Source: Alnus glutinosa (Eukaryota > Streptophyta > Magnoliopsida > Fagales > Betulaceae). From it: DNA of 64,000 bases. This document shows positions 55,901 through 64,000 of this stretch, piece after piece. Position numbers and translations under genes: made by a program. The stretch lies in assembly GCF_958979055.1 (NCBI RefSeq), contig NC_084891.1, positions 26,621,501-26,685,500 on the forward strand. Direction: 5' to 3'. Every line of letters starts with the position of its first letter. The first letter of the stretch is position 1. The notes beneath the pieces are model-generated. The model did no database searches. It worked only from the letters and a program-made list of their open reading frames with translations, and was not told where the DNA came from.

Positions 55901-56994
55901 TTGACATCTTATAGGATATCGTAATATTTGGTGCGAACTTATTGATTGTCTGCCTCATTAATATATCCAAAGTCTAGCTGATATGTAAAATCCTTTTCCT
56001 GTTGAAGTACTCGTATCTTTTTGTTGTGTATTCTCCTAATGCTGTGGCAATTTTTTCTGTTGAGGAATGCTGATAAGATAGCAAATTTAAAACTATGATT
56101 TTGTAAGCATCAAATAAAGAATGAAAAAAACAAAAAGAAAGGGAAATGCTTCTGTGTTTATATAAATCATATATCATGCATTAATAGAACTATGAGTGCT
56201 ATTTTGCTTTAAACAAAATGTTTGATTTCTCATAGTGAATGCTGACTTTTTATGTTCCAATTTCTTTAATTACATTGATAACGAGTAAAATAAATTCCAA
56301 GCTGCCTTCTGTTAGCATTTACTATAGCACTTCAATCAGTATGATTTAACTGGATGGTTGTACTGGCAGATCCTTGGGCCTGATAGTGGTTGGCAGTCAG
56401 TTCCTCTAACAGATGTTATTACGACCAGTGCTGTAAAGAAAGCTTACCGCAAAGCTACTCTTTTTGTTCATCCTGACAAGTTGCAGCAGCGGGGTGCAAG
56501 CATTCAGCAAAAGTACACTTGTGAAAAGGTTTTTGATCTTCTAAAGGTGCGTTTCTGATACTGTTCTTGCATTATTATTAAGTGGAGAACTTGATTAGGG
56601 TCAGCATAAAATTAAACTAAAGTAGAGAAGAAACTCCAAGCATAATGCAATATGTGAGGTTATCATTTGCATTCATTCACAGTTCACTGATACTCAACAG
56701 CAGGTCAAAACTGAAGTGATACCCATACTTGATTCCATGTAATCCTTTGAATTCTTTCATCCCCACTAGGCATAGTGCAATTATGAGACTCAGTGATATT
56801 CACATTACAGAAACGATATTGGCTTCTGGATTTAGTGTTTTCATTAAGTTTCAAAATTATTGAAAAAAAAAAAAAAAAAATTCTTTCTCCTGATTCAACC
56901 AGATCTTCATTTTCAAATCTCGCTAACCTATATTCTTTTTTGGTTTTTCTATATCCAGGAGGCTTGGAACAGATTCAACGCTGAAGAACGGTAG
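49977..56994 (+). CDS. AUL1: Auxilin-like J-domain protein (AUL1 type)
   Basis: Eight exons (49977-50344, 51276-54963, 55056-55122, 55254-55351, 55437-55502, 55604-55693, 56370-56546, 56959-56994) give about 1529 residues, near the Arabidopsis auxilin-like 1 (about 1450). The N-terminus has repeated short motifs for clathrin/adaptor contact or for the family ('[20 protein letters not shown]', '[20 protein letters not shown]', 'IDMLFGAYE'). A very long, charged Glu/Lys coiled coil follows, with an 85-residue tandem repeat at about residues 740-1070, then an Arg/Glu/Ala-rich helix. The C-terminal J-domain (from residue 1460) has '[16 protein letters not shown]', with the HPD motif at 1493-1495, and the protein ends '[11 protein letters not shown]'. 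Auxilins recruit Hsc70 to uncoat clathrin vesicles. Exon 2 starts at an AAGTAG double acceptor, so 51273 is an equally in-frame alternative that adds one residue. The large exon is intact despite its repeats. Confidence 0.93.
53125..54130 (+). repeat. Coding 255-bp tandem repeat in the auxilin-like gene
   Basis: Full units start at 53251, 53506 and 53761, with a diverged unit at 54016 and a partial unit before 53251. The unit encodes 85 residues around '[20 protein letters not shown]', '[16 protein letters not shown]' and 'GKQDERESL'. Units one and two are identical over roughly the first 146 bases, whereas units three and four have diverged. The period is a multiple of three, so the frame is preserved. 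Confidence 0.95.
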
Positions 56995-57220
56995 ATAATT
57001 TTTTTGTATTTATCTCATAACCAAGTAATACAGTTAAAAAACCACTTGTAGGCAATTTCTCTCATTTGTGCAAATTCTGCACACAAGTTGTAACTCCATG
57101 AAATAGCATCAAATGAGAAGTCATTTTGAGGAAAAACTGGTGACATTCGTTCTTCTTTTCCGAGGAGGGAGACACCCCCATCTGCGGCCTTTAGGAAAGT
57201 AAGCTAGGGCCTCGGGATCT
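56995..57220. other. 3' flank of the auxilin-like gene
   Basis: Probable 3' UTR. No gene was seen. Confidence 0.4.
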
Positions 57221-57387
57221 AGTAATTATAGAAGTTCATCATGTGTCTCTTGTGTCCATCAAAAAATGAGGTGGCTTTTAAAATCACTATTAGACTTGTG
57301 ATTGATCACTATTGAATTTTAATTATAAAAGCCACTTTATTGTTAGACGGACACAAGAGTGACATATGATCAACTTTTAGAATTACT
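57221..57387. mobile_element. Mutator-like hairpin MITE, older copy
   Basis: The inverted arms begin 'agtaattatagaagtt' and, from the right, 'agtaattctaaaagtt'. They share 'cttgtgtcc' and 'gtggcttttaaaatcac' with the element at 62952-63133, so both belong to one family. The flanks no longer show a duplication. Confidence 0.65.
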
Positions 57388-58772
57388 TTTCAAAATACAT
57401 TATGATGACCCCAAATTGAAGGAATCAGTTCAACCCCAATCTAGATAAGTCAATAAATGAGAAAAGAATGGGGAATGTTTGTGGATTTATATCAAATTTT
57501 TAAACGTGAAACTTATTTCTCTCTGATTACCATTTCGTCACAAATCATGCCTTATGGGCTTCTGGTACCATTTGGCACTAAAATGGACAATAATTATTTT
57601 CATGCAAATTTTATTTATTTATTTATATTTAAAAGTTAGCTTCTCAAAATATCCTTCAAATTATTAAAAAAACTAAAATATGAAGGACAATTAAAAAAAT
57701 TAAAAATTGAAGGGGCAGCTGAACCACCTTTCTTGTTTAGCCACACCCTTGACTCACCCCATTACCTATGTGGGTGATTTAACTACCACTAAACTTGTCA
57801 AGGGAGCAAATGTGTGATGTATGCATGTGGCAGTTTGCCTGCACCACTGCACGCCTCTATGCGCACCACCACACAACATTGCCCTTCTCCAAGCTTTAGT
57901 GGTGGCCTTCCTGTTGCTACAGGAAGAGGTCGCGTTTGAGCTATCTTGCACCTTGCACTTCGATTCGTCACCGCATCATGTTGTAGTTTGACTAGTTAGG
58001 TCGCTGCGACCCGATTGAAGCCACAAATCAATGGTGACAATTGGGTTGCTATTGATCCTTTTACTCCATGTGATTACGTAGGTTCTTGTTGGTCTATCTG
58101 TATGTAATGAATCAATGTGGTCACTGCATATATAATGCCACCCCTAAACTTGTTGAGGAGAAACCACTCCCACGTGTGCCTGCCCCCGGGGGGTGGGGAG
58201 GGTGGTGTTCAACCACCGCTTCATTTTTCTTTTCCTATTTTTTTTAAAATAATTTTTGAGACATTTTAGGAAGTTTGAGTTAAAAAATTTTGAGTGTCAC
58301 GCACGTGCGACATTTTGTCACTTTTAACACAAAATACTAACGGATGGTATAATTTATAACGAGATAATAATTGAAAAGGGGAAGTATCACATTTCAAAGT
58401 TTGGTAAATTACAATTTTGTTGTTTACGAAGTCCCATATGATCGTGCAGCTGATCATAGTTAAAAATGCAAGTGTAGAATGCAAATCAAGACTTGCCATG
58501 AACCGTTTTGAGTTTAGTTGCATCCTAGGTGACTCCGGGAGCTCACCAGAACCACTGTCAGAGCTTGTTGGAACATGTTATCAAAATTCGCAGCCATTTG
58601 TGAAAATTGTCGTTGGAATTCAACAGAAACCTCAGTCAAAGCTTGCCGAAATCCGCCGGAAGTTACCAGCCATTTTTTGTCGTCGTTGATTTTCCATACG
58701 AGCCGAATATCGAAAAATATTTCGACGACAAAATATTTTTCGATAGAAAACATTTTACGTTGAAACTAATGA

Positions 58773-58812
<40 letters not shown>

Positions 58813-59085
58813 TAAAGTTCTTTATAGACCTTCTCCCTCTCTCCATAGCTTTTTCCATTTGTACTAATCAAAAAAGAAAAAAAAAAGAGGTGCCTTCGAA
58901 ATAAGCACCAGCTGAAGTGCAGTACAAACCGCAATATTATTTTAAGTTCCGACGATCGAACAGTACTTTGGGAAAGGAAAGCAAAAGACCATTTTGGAAA
59001 GACGTTTAACCCGCAAAATTCAAGCTGAAAACACAATTGGGAATATATAGTTTAGCGGGTTCAACAAGTGGAGGCTAATTTGGAA
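57388..59085. other. Repeat-rich spacer between the auxilin-like and OTC genes
   Basis: No gene is supported. It contains an A/T-rich block at 57600-57710, a GC-rich patch at 58165-58225 ('gcccccggggggtggggagg'), a stretch at 58580-58760 with 'cgaaaaatatttcgacg' and 'aatatttttcgatag' typical of a dispersed plant repeat, and an (AT)n run at 58777-58804. The OTC 3' UTR probably occupies the last few hundred bases. Confidence 0.4.
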
Positions 59086-62588
<3,503 letters not shown>

Positions 62589-62942
62589 TGTTGTTCTGTG
62601 AGATGAGCTACAAGTTAAGATTGCTCTTTAGAGAATTGTTATTAGGGAATGAATTTACATGATCGACATAGTTCTTTCCGTCAAACAGAGCATTATGTAT
62701 AGACTATTATTTTTAAATCAAATATTTATTAGGGTTTTATTGTTTTTTTTTTTTTTTGGAGAGAAAGGATTTTATTGTATTGATATTTATCTCTTTCAAC
62801 CGACAATAAAATATGATAAACACCAAGTAAAATTTTGTTTATTTAATTTTAAAAACAATTATTGCTATATTTGGTAAGGTTTTTGAAAAGAATTTTGCGT
62901 TTAAGAGTTTTTGAAAATGTGAAAAATGTTTTGAGGGGTTAC
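62589..62942. other. OTC upstream region
   Basis: Probable promoter and leader for the minus-strand OTC gene, AT-rich with a T run at 62742-62757. No distinct motif can be assigned. Confidence 0.4.
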
Positions 62943-62951
62943 CTATATGAC

Positions 62952-63133
62952 GAGTAATTCTAAACGTCATACCCATGTCCCTTTTGTGTCCCTCTAAAAA
63001 TGATGTGGCTTTTAAAATCACCATGTGATCAAAATTCAATTTTGATCAATCACAAGCTCAATGGTGATTTTAAAAGCCACCTCATTTTTAGAGGGACCCA
63101 AGAGGGACATGAGTATGACATGTAGCATTACTC
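62952..63133. mobile_element. Mutator-like MITE, 182 bp, with perfect 9-bp duplication
   Basis: A 9-bp duplication 'ctatatgac' (62943-62951 and 63134-63142) borders an almost complete hairpin. The arms begin 'gagtaattctaaacgtcat' and, from the right, 'gagtaatgctacatgtcat'. They continue with 'gtgtccctctaaaaatga' and 'gtggcttttaaaatcacc'. A 9-bp duplication with long inverted ends is characteristic of MULEs. Same family as 57221-57387. Confidence 0.85.
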
Positions 63134-63142
63134 CTATATGAC

Positions 63143-64000
63143 TATATATATATATATATATACACACAATTGGGAGAAGTTCCCGATGGGGTCTATGCCC
63201 AAACAAGTTTTGGGCGGTCTGAACACTTGTTCGGACAAGTGGGCCTCATCAATAACTTCTTATAATTGCAGTCGGGCATGCTACAATCCGACAAGAGAAT
63301 TACAACCAATCTCGATCCCTCCACAGCCTTGCCTTTGTAGGAGTAGACGACCCTAATGGTTGTGTAATAAGCCAAAATTTTGACTTGTCAACCCTATTTC
63401 GACCCACATAAGTCAACTTTTGACGGTAGGTGAAGGTGGAGACTTTGTTTCATGTCCATGACATGGGAGATTTCCAACGTAAGACAATCCTGCTATGGTA
63501 CATTTTCAACGTGGAGATTTTTCGAGAGATCACCATGGCAATTTTTTCTTTCTTGTTTTTTTGGTTTATATGTTATTAGTTACTTATGCAGTCTACTCTG
63601 TTGGTTTTAGTTCAAACCTGGTCTGTAAAAATTATTTATAGCTCAGAATGTGTGTTCTCTCTTAAATCTTTATAAGTATTCATGTAACATTGATGCATCT
63701 TCTGTTGTCTAGGTTATTTTTTAGCAGCTGTGGTATATTATGGTATGAGTTTGACTTTACATGGGTGGAGGAAACTCAATTTCTTGCCTGTGACTTAGTT
63801 TATAAGGAAGACGTTGTAACCCTAAACATTAAATCGTTTAATCTCTTTTATATATATTGGAAGGAATCTTTTAATAAAAAAAATGTGTCCCTAACATCTG
63901 ATGAAGGGGCATCCTCCACCTTGTGGAGGCTAGGCTTTTGAAAATTGAAAAGGTTTATTATTATTATTATTATTTATGAAATTTTGCTGAACAAACCCAA
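63143..64000. other. Unassigned right end of the window
   Basis: An (AT)n run at 63144-63162, then a mixed-composition stretch (63170-63480) and AT-rich DNA with a 'tta' repeat at 63956-63975. Open frames are under 85 codons and none is recognisable. A gene beyond the right edge cannot be excluded. Confidence 0.35.

Noticed and set aside
63690..63941. 83-codon frame near the right edge as an exon of a next gene
   Set aside because: No recognisable domain and no consistent splice frame; left unassigned.

Overview
The window is nuclear DNA from a flowering plant. Genes have many short introns with GT-AG borders, intergenic DNA is AT-rich, and every recognisable protein is a plant or general eukaryotic housekeeping protein. 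Protein sequences and the repeat types (L1-type LINEs with an A-rich end preceded by CTTATC, many TIR/hairpin MITEs with GGTGGCC-rich cores) suggest a woody core eudicot, probably a rosid and possibly Fagales. The species cannot be fixed from the sequence.

Layout, left to right. 1-4.69 kb: probable intron of a gene that starts outside the window. It holds a decayed minus-strand LINE that is interrupted by a plus-strand LINE end. 4.69-10.54 kb (+): 5'-incomplete gene for an EDRF1-like (erythroid differentiation factor-like) protein. 11.94-14.03 kb (+): small secreted subtilase-propeptide-like inhibitor (SPI-1 type). 15.85-21.35 kb (+): NSE1, the RING-like subunit of the SMC5/6 complex. 22.13-22.81 kb: PIF/Harbinger-type MITE. 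25.17-32.46 kb (+): calcium-dependent protein kinase of the CPK4/11/12 group. 35.15-38.53 kb (+): plastid ribosomal protein L21. 40.28-43.47 kb (-): SNARE-associated/VTT (DedA-like) membrane protein. 43.5-49.9 kb: gene-poor, repeat-rich stretch. 49.98-56.99 kb (+): auxilin-like J-domain protein with an internal 85-residue tandem repeat. 59.09-62.59 kb (-): plastid ornithine carbamoyltransferase. 62.6-64 kb: MITE and unassigned DNA.

The eight genes do not form a pathway. From memory of Arabidopsis, three adjacent groups are also close neighbours there on chromosome 1 (EDRF1-like/CPK11/RPL21C; VTT/SPI-1; AUL1/OTC), so the window looks like an ancestral, less fractionated gene order.

The less ordinary content is in the repeats. 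Several tiny insertions consist of little more than a LINE poly(A) end, each flanked by a target-site duplication. Unrelated TIR elements repeatedly carry a GC-rich GGTGGCC core, and one of these has expanded into a minisatellite inside an OTC intron. A 305-bp inverted duplication is shared by introns of two neighbouring genes. A 49-nt-arm hairpin lies between the kinase and L21 genes. Exon borders below were placed by reading frame and GT-AG rule only; no transcripts were available.
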